A stretch of DNA of 64,000 nucleotides from Artemia franciscana (GCF_032884065.1 NC_088871.1:48349780-48413779); one strand, 5' to 3'. Counted from the first letter of the stretch, positions 1 to 11,190 are shown. The notes: generated by a model not told the origin, from the letters alone. A program made the numbers and translations.

Positions 1-2
1 TT

Positions 3-830
3 ATCCGTTCCCCGGCCGAAGTTCCCTGTATTCCAGCAGTTGCTTACTCCAGGATAGCTTTTAAGCTTAACGAAATTCAACAGACTCTTTCGCAAGTTAA
101 TGAGAAAATGTCAACTTACGATCTGAATTTCCCCAGCCTCCCAAGCAGTGCTATTGGTAGTGATATAAGTAAAGCCACTGTTATTATCACGAATGTACCG
201 CGTGATCTTGATAATGCATCTAAACGGAAGGAAAAAATTGACTGTATTTATGGTCACGAGTGCATTGATACTGTGCGCGCCTCTGGTGATAAATTGATTG
301 TGAAGATCGATAGCGTGGCCGCTGCTGACTTTCGCAAATCTGCTTGCTCGGTTTTTCGTGATTGTGAAGCAAAAAAGGTGGACAAAACGTTTTACGGCAT
401 AATGAAAGGCGGTGCACAAGATCTTGATTTTGCGCCTCTTAAAGCTTACAGGGGTGTTCGAGACGCTATGAGAATTGGGGGCTCAAATTGTGTGAAAATT
501 ACGTTCGAAGACGAAATCTTTCTTTCCTCGGCCCTTAAATCTGGACTGAAGATAGGCTATGAACTATTCCGAGTGTATGAATATCGGCGTATTCCTAGGT
601 GCTGCAGGAAATGTCAATCACCTGACCACCTTGCCGCAAAATGTCCCGATCAAAACTACAAATGCTCACGGTGCTCTGGTCCCCATATAAGCTCTAGTGA
701 CTCATCTTGCAGTAACACCCCAAAGTGTGCAAATTGTAGTGGAGATCATGTTGCTTACAGTTTTCGTTGCTCCAAACTAAAGGCTCTTGCAAATTCCAAA
801 GTTCCACTACCTTCTCGCTTGCAGTCATGA
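3..830 (+). CDS. LINE A ORF1, gag-like zinc-knuckle protein (5' partial)
   Basis: Nucleic-acid-binding protein that would coat the element's RNA. The frame is open from position 3, so the methionine at 108 is only the first one visible and the true start lies outside the window. The segment just before it is rich in heptad-like hydrophobic and polar residues, as in the coiled coil common in LINE ORF1. Near the C-terminus are three cysteine clusters: CRKCQSPDHLAAKC is a canonical CCHC knuckle, CSRCSGPH...C is a variant, and CANCSGDHVAYSFRC has CCHC spacing with one extra residue. The stop (828-830) overlaps the ORF2 start as ATGA, an arrangement known from other two-ORF LINEs and linked to termination-reinitiation. 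No stop interrupts the visible part. Confidence 0.82.
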   Translation: MRSPAEVPCIPAVAYSRIAFKLNEIQQTLSQVNEKMSTYDLNFPSLPSSAIGSDISKATVIITNVPRDLDNASKRKEKIDCIYGHECIDTVRASGDKLIVKIDSVAAADFRKSACSVFRDCEAKKVDKTFYGIMKGGAQDLDFAPLKAYRGVRDAMRIGGSNCVKITFEDEIFLSSALKSGLKIGYELFRVYEYRRIPRCCRKCQSPDHLAAKCPDQNYKCSRCSGPHISSSDSSCSNTPKCANCSGDHVAYSFRCSKLKALANSKVPLPSRLQS

Positions 831-2044
831 ATGAGTATAAAGTCTCAGTGTGCTCTTTCAACATCAATGGGACAAAGGATAAAGTGTTAAGCCTTGATGA
901 GAAACTAGCTAATCATGATGTTGTTCTCTTACAAGAACACCTGCTCCCGAGTTGCAGTGTAAACTTTCTAAGGCGAAGTTCTCAACATGTTGTTTTCACC
1001 ACGAATGCCCGCCGTACCCGAGGCAGGCCTTCTGGCGGTCTTGCCTGTATAATTAAGCGATCTTTGCCTAGATATTTGTCTCCTAGCTGCTACCAATCCT
1101 CTGAACACTATCTAGCAATCCGGCTTGCAGACGTGATCCTAATCAACGCCTATTTGCCCCAGGATAGAAGATCTGTTTCTTCCTTGTCCGGTTATGCTAA
1201 TGCCTGCAACAAATTAAAGACTCTCATATCTGGTATTGAGCGTCTCGGATAAAAGTGGGTGCTTATAGGCGACTTAAACTGTGACATCACCATGTCATCG
1301 ACACGAAAGGAAGCGCTTTTTCAGTGTTTACCCTCAGCATTTAAGGTCCTAGTGAAAGACCTCAGTTTTACTTATATCCACTGTAGTGGTTCTGTTTCAA
1401 ATTTGGACCACTGTATCTTCTATCATTCATTACAAACTTCAGCAGTAAATGTTGATGAAGATGAGAAATATTATGATCATTTACCTCTGTATTTTGATAT
1501 TACGGTTACTTCTGACGTATACTCGAACCAACCATCACTGTCGCATAAGTGGTTTGAAAAACGTGATTGGTCTAGTGCGAACATGCCTCTTTACCTCGCT
1601 ACACTTGGAGCTCTACTGTCCACCGTACGTGTCCCCTTCCATCTTCTTTGCACAAATGCGTACCCCATTATTGACAATGCTCGTGCTGATTTGAATCGCT
1701 ATTATCGTGACATTATCTTATGTACAAAGCAAGCTGAAGATGTGGCCGTCCCACTGATCCGTGTCAGGCGGAATACCCAAAAACCAATTTGGAAGTGTGA
1801 TCCTTTGCTGAAAAAAGTCAAGAATAAGGCCAAATTCTGGTTAAGAATCTGGTCTGCCTGTGGTCGACCTTCTCGGGGTACTGTGTTTGATCTAAAACAA
1901 AAGACGAAACTCGAATATAAACGCCATCTTCGTGCCGTTCGTTACTCCGGTGAAACTTTTCCGAAAAGTAACAGTGAGAGGCGAAAAGTGATAAATTCTG
2001 CCAAGTTTCCGGATACAAGTTCTAGTGATATTATACCTCGTCCA
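827..2044 (+). pseudogene. LINE A ORF2, endonuclease half (interrupted)
   Basis: N-terminal part of the LINE polyprotein, an apurinic/apyrimidinic-like endonuclease that nicks the target site. Starting at ATG 827, recognisable blocks are FNINGTKDK (start of the fold), LLQEHLLP (catalytic Glu), INAYLPQD, LIGDLNCD (catalytic Asp-Asn) and YYDHLPLYFD (catalytic His block). A TAA at 1250-1252 falls in frame between the INAYLP and GDLN blocks, and the same frame resumes at once, so this is a nonsense mutation and not a frame loss. The frame continues past the endonuclease to 2044, where LINE B interrupts it; it is picked up again after 4780. Confidence 0.88.
2032..2044 (+). repeat. Target-site duplication of LINE B, left copy
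   Basis: Thirteen bases, tatacctcgtcca, repeated exactly at 4781-4793. The LINE A reading frame passes through this site and is continued by the sequence after the right copy, as expected of a target duplication. The leading 'ta' could partly belong to the LINE B tail. Confidence 0.9.
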
Positions 2045-4580
2045 AGAAATTTCTACAATGCGGACTATAGAAAAATAGGTTTAGAAAAACGAATTAGAAA
2101 CGATTTAACAGATAAAGATATTGAGGCATTTAGAAGGGAGCTCTTGGAGTCGCGTGTAAAAAATAAGTTGAAAGCGTTAGAAGACAATGAAAAAGATGCA
2201 CATAGTGTAATTATGCTGTTAAATGAAATAATGGGCAGTCGTGCAGAATCTTGTGTTCTGACTAAAAAATTAAAAAAGAATGAGGGATATTTTGACTTGG
2301 ATTGCAAGTTAATGAAAGAAGAAGCAAAATATTTATTAAATCATTTGAATGAATTTGATAGCGCGGAAGATCAAAGTCTGAGATTGGCTAAATATAAAGA
2401 TAAAAGAAGAGAATATAAAAGTTTAATAAAAAGAAAAAAAGAGTACGAGAATAAGAAGAAACTGGACATTGCTGATGATTTTAGAAATAAAGACTTAAAA
2501 AGTTTTGGGGCTATATAAAGAATGATAGTGGAAGGGGAAATGTTAATACCCGGGTTGTTCCGGAAGCTGATTCATGGCCTGATTACCTAAATAATTTAGA
2601 AGGTGATTGTGCAGATCTTCAGGAGGTAGCGCATACCCCAGAGATGGTTATTTATCCCAGGAGGGAACATGATTATGATTTAGTGGGCGATGTGAATGGC
2701 CAAGAGATTAAGTCAATATTTAAGAATTTAAAAGGTGGTACTGTTGCGGATGTTGATGGTATACCAATATTGTTATTTAAGAATTTTCTTTCCATTTTGA
2801 TGCCGATAATTGTTCTTCTTTGTAATAAGGTGTTAACGTCAGGGTAATGGCCAAGCGCTTGGAAGACATCATTGTTTATACCACTTTTTAAGAGAGGAAA
2901 CCCGAAGGCTCATGAAAATTATCGTTTAATAGCGCTTGTCCCTGCTTTAAGTAAGGTTTTGGAGAAAATATTAGATACCAGGCTTTCCAATTGGTTAAAT
3001 AAAAATAATTTAATACATGAGGAACAAGGAGGTTTCAGGACAGGGTATGGGACGACAGATAGTGTTTTTATTTAAAAGGCATTAATAGATAAATATGGAA
3101 AGGGTAAAACTTGTCTTTATGTGGGATTTCTGGATCTCCATAAGGCTTTTGATAGTGCCGACAGAGAGTTATTGAATGATGCCATGCTAAATATTGGCCT
3201 TCCCCATTCATTTGTTAGATTGATAGTGAGCATGTATACTTGTGTGAGCGGAATCATTCAAGTTGGTAATAGGTTTTCAAAGCTTTTTGATATTAAGCGG
3301 GGAGTAAAACAGGGCAGCACCCTTTCACCTAAGTTGTTTAATATTTTTATTAATGATGTTGTTAACTTTCTAGAGAATAGATGGGCTCCGAAAGTTAGCT
3401 TAGGGACTCAAAAACTATCTCTCTTATTATTTGCAGATGATATTGCTTTGGTGCCTAATAAACCGCAAGATCTACAGACTCTTTTGAATCTCATAGAAGA
3501 ATATTTGCAGATAAAAAAAATTAAGGCTGAATACTGAAAAGAGCGAAGTTGTTATTTTTAAAAAAAAGGAGGGTTGGGGACGATGAAAAATATACATTTA
3601 AATTTAATAATAAGGAACTATTTATAAGTAAAAGAATAAAATATTTAGGCTTTATCTTATCGGAAAATGGAAGCCTAAGGAGTCATGTTGATGAAATAAT
3701 TAAGAGAGGTAGGGTGGCCATGTCAGCAATATTTAGAAACCCGACGATAATGGGGATTAAAAACCTAAAATTGCATAAAAGAATATTTAACACAAAAATT
3801 TTACCCGTGATAGAATATGGAGCAGAGATATGGGGTGGAGAAACGGTGCTGCAACTGGAGTCCCTTCAGCTCCAGTATTATAAAAGAGTGTTTGGTCTAC
3901 ATCAGACAACTCATTCACAGATTATTAAAGGTGATATGGGCCTGTTTTCTTTAAAGCTACGTAGGTATATTTTAATGCTTAGATTCTGGTTGAAGTTAAC
4001 TAAGAGTAATGAAGATAGACTAGTAAGAGTGGCATATGAAGAGATGTTGAAATGTGGTTTAAAAACCTCGTGGCCATCCCAAATTAAATCATTACAAGAA
4101 AAAGTAGGAATGCCTTATTTATGGAATAATGGTCTTTGCTCTAGTGATGTACCAACAAATTTAGAAAGCCAGGTACGATTTATATTAGAGAGTCAGGAAA
4201 TTCAGCATTGGCAAGGGCTGGTTTTAAATTCTACAAACCTACAACATTATAATCAGGCAAAACCTAGTTTTGGAGAGGAAGTTTATTTTAAATTTAATTT
4301 ACCGGCTATGATTCTACGTCGTTGGATCCAGCTTAGGGCGAATTGTCTTCCAATCCAGAACAGGCAAAAAACGTTCGACAAAAACAAAATGATAGTTGGT
4401 CCTGATAGGCGGAATGTTTGTCCCCTTTGTAAAGATGATGATGAAGACTTGGATAATTTTCTCCGGAAATGCCCGGTGCTCTTGGATTTACAGGAAATTT
4501 ATTTGCATGGGATTAATTTGATGCTTCCGGGTATTCTACAAAATAGTAACCCAACCACAATATTTCGAGTGGGAGTATAA
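2045..4580 (+). pseudogene. LINE B ORF2, reverse transcriptase (broken)
   Basis: Domains in order: a Lys/Glu-rich linker (2045-2518); RT fingers including LFIPLFKRGNPKAHENYR; the first catalytic Asp in FLDLHKAFDSADR; GVKQGSTLSPKLF; the active-site box LLFADDIAL; the thumb with IKYLGFILSENGSLRSH; and a C-terminal cluster CPLCKDDDEDLDNFLRKC. In that cluster the usual His is replaced by Asn. Breaks: a one-base loss near 2505, TAA stops at 2845-2847 and 3073-3075, and frame changes at the A runs near 3515 and 3563. Both catalytic boxes are intact, so the damage looks like drift after insertion. Confidence 0.88.
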
Positions 4581-4763
4581 ATAGATAAATCCTTAGTAAG
4601 AAGAAAAAGTTTTATATGACTAATTTCTTTTGTAGTTAGATTAGGCACTTTTTGCGTTGAATTCTGTATTTTGTGCGTGTTCGTACTGTTGTTGATTTCC
4701 TTGCTTGTTTGTTATTTATTAATATTTTTGTGTGTATATGGCCTATGGGTTTTTGAAATACAC

Positions 4764-4780
4764 CTATCTATCTATCTATC
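4764..4780 (+). repeat. CTAT tail of LINE B
   Basis: Just over four CTAT units directly before the right target duplication. This is the 3' microsatellite tail of the element in place of poly-A. Confidence 0.85.
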
Positions 4781-4793
4781 TATACCTCGTCCA
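4781..4793 (+). repeat. Target-site duplication of LINE B, right copy
   Basis: Exact match to 2032-2044, directly after the CTAT tail. LINE A coding sequence resumes here. Confidence 0.9.
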
Positions 4794-6196
4794 TCTTGGA
4801 TCGAACATTATTCAAAAATATTTTCGAAAGTTAATTATGCAGTGCATAAGCGTTTCTCAGGTTTGCTCGAAAAAATTTGCCGTCACGTTTATGTCAGAGA
4901 CATGTGATTCCAGTTGAAAAGTGGGCTATTATTAAAGGTATTAAGGGTTTAAAATCAAAATCTTTGGATATTGATGGGATTAGTGTTTTGAATCTTGTTC
5001 CGAATTCTTTTGAACTGGTATCTCATCTCCAACTGTTTTTTTCAAATGTGTTTTAGTAGTTCTTGTGTGCCCGACTCGTTCTTATGCGGTAGCGTTACGT
5101 CACTTCTAAAAAAAGGAAAATATCCGGTTTCTTGTAGTTCTTATAGGCCAATAACGGTAGCTTGTACTCTTAGCAAGCTTTTTGAACAGCTCCTACTGCC
5201 TTATATCACTAAGCTTGCTCTAAATGATGATAATCAATTTGGTTTTAGATCAGGGCTAGGCTGTCAGCATGCTCACCGTGCTGTGACTTCTTTATTAAAA
5301 GATGCCCATCGCACTCGTCGTGTACTTCATTTTGCAACCCTAGACTTGTCTAAAGCATTTGACAGTGTTTGTCATACTCAAGCATGGACAGCATTATGCC
5401 AGAGAGGAGTAAATCCGTCGGTAATTCACGTGCTTCGTTTTTGGTACTCCCATTCTTACCTTCGCCTTAAGTCATTAGATAATTCTTATTTTGGTCATAT
5501 CCCTGTTCGTTGCGGTGTAAGACAAGGGGGAGTTCTTTCGCCGTATATTTTTAATGCTTGTATTGAAAATGTACTATCAAAAATATCGACTACGTGCCTA
5601 CTAGGACCATCTTATATCTCATATCTGGCTTATGCGGATGACCTTCTTCTGATTAGTCAAACTGAGTCTGGTCTTGCCCGTTAAGTGAAGTCAGTTACTT
5701 CTGCTTTCCGCAATATCGGCCTGTACCTAAATATTGACAAGTGCGAGTTTCTTGTTTTCAACGGTAATAATTGTTCAGATTCACTACACTGCGGTTGCGA
5801 TTCTGTGAATGCTCTCCGGTCTCGTGCTGTCAAAGATATTAGTGATAAGCTGAGGCTCGGTTACTCTAAGATTGTAGCAAATCGTGGACACTATAGGAGA
5901 AGAGCGCTAACTCGGCTTTACTCAAATGTTTGCGATCATTCTGTACTCTTCTGTTCTGGTATTGGCCACTTCTGTTGACTGGTGATCTAAAACTTATTTG
6001 TATAAATTATTACCGGTACTGCAAATTTCTTTTATATCTACCTCGTTCTTACCGGAATACAAAACTGGTTAAAAAGTATTGTGCGACAGATATTACTGGT
6101 GCTTTTGAAAAATTATCTGCCAATCTAGCTATTGAAGCGATTTATAGGCTAGGACGTTTTCATCGCCTTATCCGTCTTTTTTCTGTATGTGGTTAA
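4781..6196 (+). pseudogene. LINE A ORF2, reverse transcriptase half
   Basis: Continuation of the frame cut at 2044. RT blocks in order: SLLKKGKYPVSCSSYRPITV, FGFRSGLGCQHAH, the first catalytic Asp in ATLDLSKAFDSV, CGVRQGGVLSPYIFN, and the active site SYLAYADDLLL. A TAA at 5682-5684 interrupts the frame, which continues at once with the thumb (LNIDKCEFLVF). Around 5940 the frame shifts and the C-terminal part, with LLYLPRSYRNTKLVKKY, ends at 6196. The same C-terminal motif occurs in the minus-strand fragment at 17418-18480, so the two belong to related families. No RNase H domain is evident. Confidence 0.88.
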
Positions 6197-6281
6197 ATTT
6201 GTTTCTTGTATTACTTTTGCTGTTTTTCTTTTGTATTTTACTCAACTTAACCTCTGTTTTTGTAAAGTCGGTGATAAATAA

Positions 6282-6314
<33 letters not shown>
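6282..6314 (+). repeat. (ATT)n tail of LINE A
   Basis: Eleven ATT units shortly after the ORF2 end and an AATAAA-like stretch. They mark the 3' terminus of LINE A, as in LINEs that end in trinucleotide repeats. Confidence 0.85.
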
Positions 6315-7049
6315 TGAATTTGCATTTTTGTCATTGTCTGTGGAACGCAACAAATTTGATTATTACCATTAGAAAGTAAACTATGATATTTTTGAATATG
6401 ATAAAAGCTTGTGTGATTCTGCATTACTAAACAAAACAGACTAGGATTCTATGACCGAGTGATTACACCGTATAGTAAAACTGTTGAAGAGCTGAGTACT
6501 GTTCAGGAAGGAGTCCTAGAAATATACAATTTTTTTGGAGTTGCAGCACTGTACGTATGTGCCTACACGTAAAGTTCTGATCAAAATCTGTGACCCCGAA
6601 ATTCTACTTTTAAATTTAGAAGAGTTAAACTATTCTAGATTTGAAGGGGATTATCATTGTCCCGAAGACAATGTGAGATTTTCGTGCAGTGGAAACCAAG
6701 GGAAACAACCTGATTGTGATAAATGCACAGACACTGTAAAAAAAAATATGCTTTATAAAGGAACCTCCCGTTTTTGGATGTTTAATAGTGAACTGTAATT
6801 ATTATTTTTATGTAATTATGTGTGTGTTTTTTTCAAAAAAATCTTTTGAATATGTTTAACCAATATATATCTTTAAGCTTAACCCGTCTTTATTTTTCAG
6901 AATAAGTAAAACCCTACTCTAGGTTTATCTCTCTTTCTTTCACTAGGAGTCTGAGAAAAATGAATATAAATCAGTACGTCTTAGTTGCTGGCTAAAGTTT
7001 CGACTGGATACTAAGCGATATATCTGATCATGATGTGTGCATTCAAAAC
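6315..7049. other. Anonymous sequence between LINEs
   Basis: No recognisable gene. An 87-codon frame at 6535-6798 (+) has several cysteines but no motif I know and no sign of conservation. Pyrimidine tracts followed by AG occur, but no convincing exon follows them. Confidence 0.5.
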
Positions 7050-7960
7050 AGTAACAAATATAGTTACTTTCTTACTTTACGAGGAACCAGAAGATGATCC
7101 TTCCTGCCGGGCACCAATGGAAGATGAGAAGACCGACGTAGTCCACCACGATCTGTCAGCAGTAGCCTCTTCTGCAATATCCAACCTGTCCTTATCCCAA
7201 CGATGCCCATGTTGGTGGAGGCCACCACAAAGTTCAAGCTCATTCTTGAATGTCTGCCATATATTCATTTTTGCCCACCTGATCTCTAATTCCAAGTTGG
7301 AAGGGAGACACAGGTGATGATATCGTAGGATATGGTTCCCACTGGCTGTCATAGTTTGTGGCTGAGGAATTTGATTCGTCGTTATTTTATGATTACTGAA
7401 AGAGGGGCTCCTGGGCACAACGCTTTCGAAACTAAGCGTTTGAGATATGGTACCTTCGGCTCACCCATAGCATTTGTCTAATACAGTGATGGTCGAATTC
7501 TTTCAGGTAACATGTTTTTGGCCATTTAGAGACAAAGTTTCACAGATGTACAATAGGATCGACTGAACAGTTGCCTTGTAAACATTCATTTTCGTTTTGA
7601 TACTGATTTCATGTCCATTCAAAAGCAAATTCTTCATGCTTTTGAAGACTTCATGCCTTTCCAATTCGAACTCTAGCGTCAGCTTCTGCAACTCTGTTCG
7701 GTGTTAGCAGATCTCTTCAAAAGTCTCTATGGTTTTGCCTTCTAGTTGGATATCTGGGTTGTTTGGGGTGTTTGCATTCATGACTTTTATTTAGACTTGC
7801 CGATCATAAGGCCAGCTATCTTTGATGTACAGGAGACATCGTTGACGATCTTTAGGAGCTCAGCTGACGAGCTACTCATGAGACCCACATTGTTTGTGAA
7901 GTCAATGTCTGTCAGGGTGAACAGGTTGTCTTCTCTCTAACCAACAACAAACCCTTTGTG
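7050..7960 (-). pseudogene. Decayed LINE reverse transcriptase, C-terminal half
   Basis: Read on the minus strand from about 7940 downward, the order matches the back half of a LINE polymerase. First comes a degenerate active-site block, where the expected tyrosine-alanine-Asp-Asp box reads as FTNN (DIDFTNNVGLM), then GLMIGKSK. Next is the thumb segment HEISIKTKMNVYKATVQSI followed by LLYICETLSLN, then near 7250-7090 a C-terminal segment ending in HGHRWDKDRLDIAEE and a Trp-rich tail. Stops and frame changes separate the blocks. The resemblance is to the RTE-like 'endonuclease-reverse transcriptase' type common in invertebrates. Loss of both catalytic Asp residues makes it an old relic. Confidence 0.7.
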
Positions 7961-8974
7961 GGTGCATAACGAATTCACCATTATCAAGTCTATTAGTAAA
8001 CATCTTGGAGCTTAGACTTTCTTCAATTTTTGGACCTATTGCCAGATGCAATCGCACTGTTAGTTTCAGACAAAGCTGTGATGGATCAAAATATTGAAAT
8101 AATAATATCTTTTTACTGCGATTGTATCATATGTAAAGACAGTTATGAAGATTTCACCAATTTTTTAATGCAATCAATTTGGAACATATGGATATTGGAA
8201 TCAATGAGATGAATCTGGAAGAGATGAGAAAAACATTGAAACAAATGAAATCAACTGGAATGGAAAGAAGCTCAATTTAAGATTAATTAAATAAGAAACT
8301 AGCAAAAGAAGGAGCGTCCTTACCACCCCAAAAAAACTCAAAAGACCGAAGAGGAGGTGAAGTTTACTAGAAACGGATAACGAAGACAAAAATAGAATAT
8401 TGGAAAAGCAGAGTCCCCGCCCCCCTAGAGGAATTCTTTACATTCCTTAAGAAATAACAGAGAAAATTGGTATAGAAAATACAGCACACAAGAATTTATC
8501 ATCATTCTGGAAGAACTACCTCTCATCAATTTATGCCAAATCTTGTTACTGTAGACGCTTATGAGGGTATTTTTGCTTTTATACATGCAATAAATCTTCT
8601 TATTTCCATATTACTTTCCTTTCAGGCATTTTTTAAGAGCTGTGCTAGGGAGTATGTTTAAGCTATAATGTAAAATACGTTTTACGAAACAAAAATAATT
8701 CTTACAAAACAAAAATACGGAGACATCATTTTAAATTGTCTATGACAACCTCATTAAAACCATATCATGTCCAATTCCAATGTGAACCAGTTAAAAAATC
8801 CCCATTATAACACAATAATACAAAGGAAAATTTTTATTCACACAACGTTACATACAATATTACTAATTAATAACATCATTGAACAACTTTGGAAATTTGG
8901 AATATGTTCCATAAAAGAATCGATTATCTTCTCTTTTAAAAGTGTAGTTATTTTCTGATCTTAGTTCTCCCCTT
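7961..8974. other. Anonymous AT-rich sequence with a possible LINE linker scrap
   Basis: Mostly featureless. At about 8185-8280 (+) the translation INEMNLEEMRKTLKQMKSTG resembles the helical segment that precedes the RT domain in many LINEs, but nothing diagnostic follows. No other gene seen. Confidence 0.4.
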
Positions 8975-9180
8975 TCATATACGGAGTAATATCTTTTCGT
9001 TTTAAGTTTTAATGTTGCTCCTTACTTTCATTTAAAAAACTTGTTTTTTTTATTTAATCACTTAAAAAGGGCACAAGAACTTTTCATTTCCGTTAGAATA
9101 AGCACTCTCGCAACATTCTAGGACCACTTGTTCGACACGATCGTCCCTGGGAAAAAAAAATTAAAAATCATGATAATTTT
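8975..9180 (+). repeat. Foldback-family fragment (second arm joined to late tail)
   Basis: Begins with the family's second-arm text (gttttaagttttaatgttgc, then ctccttacttt), runs through a T-rich stretch, then jumps to the tail section beginning cacttaaaaagggcac. Compared with the copy at 14785-15990, about 450 bp in between are missing: an internal deletion. Confidence 0.75.
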
Positions 9181-9479
9181 TATCTGTCTAGCGTAAAATA
9201 CAACATTCACATGACAACGCAAGAGAGGCTGAAAAGGTGAGGCGGGGATTCATAAGCCTTACCAGGAAATTCCTTGTGGACGAGACAAGTGGTACCAAGA
9301 GCTTTGTCTTCAGGGATTTGTAATGGTAACATTACTCCTTTCTATTTATACTAAATAAAAAAACAAGTTTTTGCAGTAATTAGAAACATTGAATAAGAAA
9401 CAGATTATTCTTATAATCTGTTTCTCGTTTATGGGGAGGGCTGTCCCTTCCTCAAAATTTTGTGTGTTAAAGCACTATA

Positions 9480-9742
9480 ACTGGAATGGACTGGAATGGC
9501 TTGTAAATGGACTGCAACTCAATCTCAACTCAACTCAATCTGCAGTTACTGTTGTATCTACCAAAAAAGAATACTTTTATACATAAGTATGCAAGACAAG
9601 CTGATATTTAATTCTAAAAATGAAATGAAGCAGAGAGCTTCTGCTTAATTTTAAATAAAAGTGAACTGCAAAATAAGTCGCTTCAAGCTTTCAAGAATTT
9701 ATTTTGAAAGCAGATTCTAGCACTTCAAAAGGCATCAAAATT
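9480..9742 (+). repeat. Dispersed 300-bp repeat, copy 1
   Basis: Shares blocks such as gcagttactgttgtatctac, atacataagtatg, gaaatgaagcagagagcttc and gcagattctagcactt with copies at 10500-10790 and 10850-11190. Unknown type, non-coding. Confidence 0.75.
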
Positions 9743-9872
9743 CCAACCGTAAAGAGTGAGGTATTGAGGAGGGGAAGCTCCCTCGTGTATGGAATAATTT
9801 ATGGTCTTTATTAAGTTCTATGCTTCTCCTTACTTCATTTAAAAATTTTTTTTTTTTTATTTAATCGTGATT
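9743..9872 (+). repeat. Foldback-family fragment (second arm)
   Basis: Matches the stretch from 'taaagagtgaggtattgagg' through the T-rich end of the second arm. It abuts the dispersed repeat just upstream. Confidence 0.7.
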
Positions 9873-10499
9873 AAAAATCGACGGTAAGAGCAGACTCAGC
9901 ATGGTTTTAACTGAGTAGGGTGACAAAATTGAGCTGTCTTATGAGGCAATTACGGACAGTTCCTAGGCTGTATTGTATTTCAAAGTGTATTGCAAATACG
10001 AATAAATGAGAGTCCAGTGAAATGAGAATTAACTCAAAAAATAAACTCAGTTGTTTGTAGTTTTCTGATCTTTTGAGAAATTTCTGTGGCTCTGGCTTTC
10101 AAACTTTTTCCATCATGAATTAGATGCCTCGTTTTAACGGTGCCCGTATCTAAAAAGGCGTTTTGAACTTAAAAAGAAAACGAAGAAAAACTAGGGGTTG
10201 GATCACTATCACCCACGCAAAAGAAATATCTTTCCCTTTTTGAATCAGGGGGGGGGGGGGGGTATTCAAAACCATCAGATTAAGTTTTTGACCAGGATGG
10301 TCCGCAATATTGCACTTTTTCATTTCAATCCGATACAACGATCGGGACTATCAAACTCTTTTTCAATATTTTCCAAAATTCGTTATTGAAATAAACTTTT
10401 TCTATTAAGATAAACTATATAGGAGCCACCTTCCCTAGATTATGTTAAAATTTATTTATTCTTTTTTTACTAGAAAGTTTTTTTTAACACGTTTTTAAA
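9873..10499. other. Anonymous sequence
   Basis: No gene recognised. It contains a run of about 14 G (near 10249-10262). Confidence 0.5.
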
Positions 10500-10790
10500 T
10501 TTGTTGTTGCTATGGACTGTAACTCACTCTTCACTAAGGTGCAGTTGTTGTTGTATCTATGGAAAAAATATGTTTTATACATAAGCAGGTAAGACAATCT
10601 GCTGTTTAATTAATTAATTAATTAATTAATTAAATTAATTAATTAAATTAATTTAGAATTAATTAATTCTAAAAGTGAAATGAAGCAGAAAGCTTCTCTT
10701 TGATCAATCTAAATTATCCATAGATTCCTACTGTCTGCATTTATTTGATAACTACTCACATACTGAACCCTAAAGAATACTATTAAGACT
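10500..10790 (+). repeat. Dispersed 300-bp repeat, copy 2
   Basis: Second copy of the family at 9480. It is interrupted by an expanded TTAA tract and has the extra 3' block gatcaatctaaattatcc that is also in copy 3. Confidence 0.75.
10606..10668. repeat. TTAA/ATTA low-complexity tract
   Basis: Self-complementary tetranucleotide array of about 60 bp inside copy 2 of the dispersed repeat. It could extrude as a cruciform. TTAA is also the target of piggyBac-type elements, but no element is seen. Confidence 0.9.
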
Positions 10791-10849
10791 TTCTAGATTA
10801 TGTTAAAATTTGTTTGTCCATTTTTTAAGGATTTTTTTAATGCGTTTAT

Positions 10850-11190
10850 AAATTTTTTGTTGCTATGGGCTCTAAAAATTTCTTTACTGAAGTGCAGTTA
10901 CTGTTGTATCTACGGAAAAAGAATGTCTTTATACATAAGTATGTAAGACAAACTAATCCTTAATTCTAAAACTGAAACGAAGCAGAAAATTTCTGTTTAA
11001 TTTCAATTTAAAATGAACAGCAAAATAAAGCAGTTCAAGGTTTCAAGAATTTATTTAAAAGCAGATTCTAGCACTTACAAAGCAGCAATTACTGTTTTGT
11101 TTCCTTGATCAATCTAAATTATCCCTAGATTATTACTGTCTACATTCATTTAATAACTACTGACATAATAAAACCTAAAGAACACTGTCT
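10850..11190 (+). repeat. Dispersed 300-bp repeat, copy 3
   Basis: The longest of the three copies. It contains both the 5' blocks shared with copy 1 and the 3' block shared with copy 2. Confidence 0.75.

Larger units (their letters stand above)
2045..4780 (+). mobile_element. LINE B: 5'-truncated non-LTR retrotransposon inserted in LINE A
   Basis: Bounded by the 13-bp duplication. It begins in the middle of an ORF2, in the charged linker before the reverse transcriptase. It carries the polymerase and a C-terminal cysteine cluster, then a short 3' UTR from 4581, and ends in CTAT repeats (4764-4780). The 5' truncation, microsatellite tail and target duplication are the marks of target-primed reverse transcription. 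Base use is much more AT-rich than in LINE A, so the two are unrelated families. It is younger than LINE A at this spot, but already inactivated. Confidence 0.9.
1..6314 (+). mobile_element. LINE A: non-LTR retrotransposon, split by LINE B
   Basis: Order seen: zinc-knuckle ORF1, ORF2 with an apurinic-type endonuclease and then a reverse transcriptase, and a 3' end closing in an (ATT)n run. Positions 2045-4780 are a later insertion, so the element's own visible length is about 3.6 kb. It runs off the left window edge because ORF1 is already open at position 3. The layout and the short-repeat tail fit the I/Jockey/R1 group of LINEs; I cannot place the clade. In-frame stops at 1250-1252 and 5682-5684 and a frameshift near 5940 mean this copy is dead. 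Confidence 0.9.

Noticed and set aside
6535..6798. Possible Cys-rich host exon
   Set aside because: No known domain, no clear splice sites, and it lies among dead LINEs.
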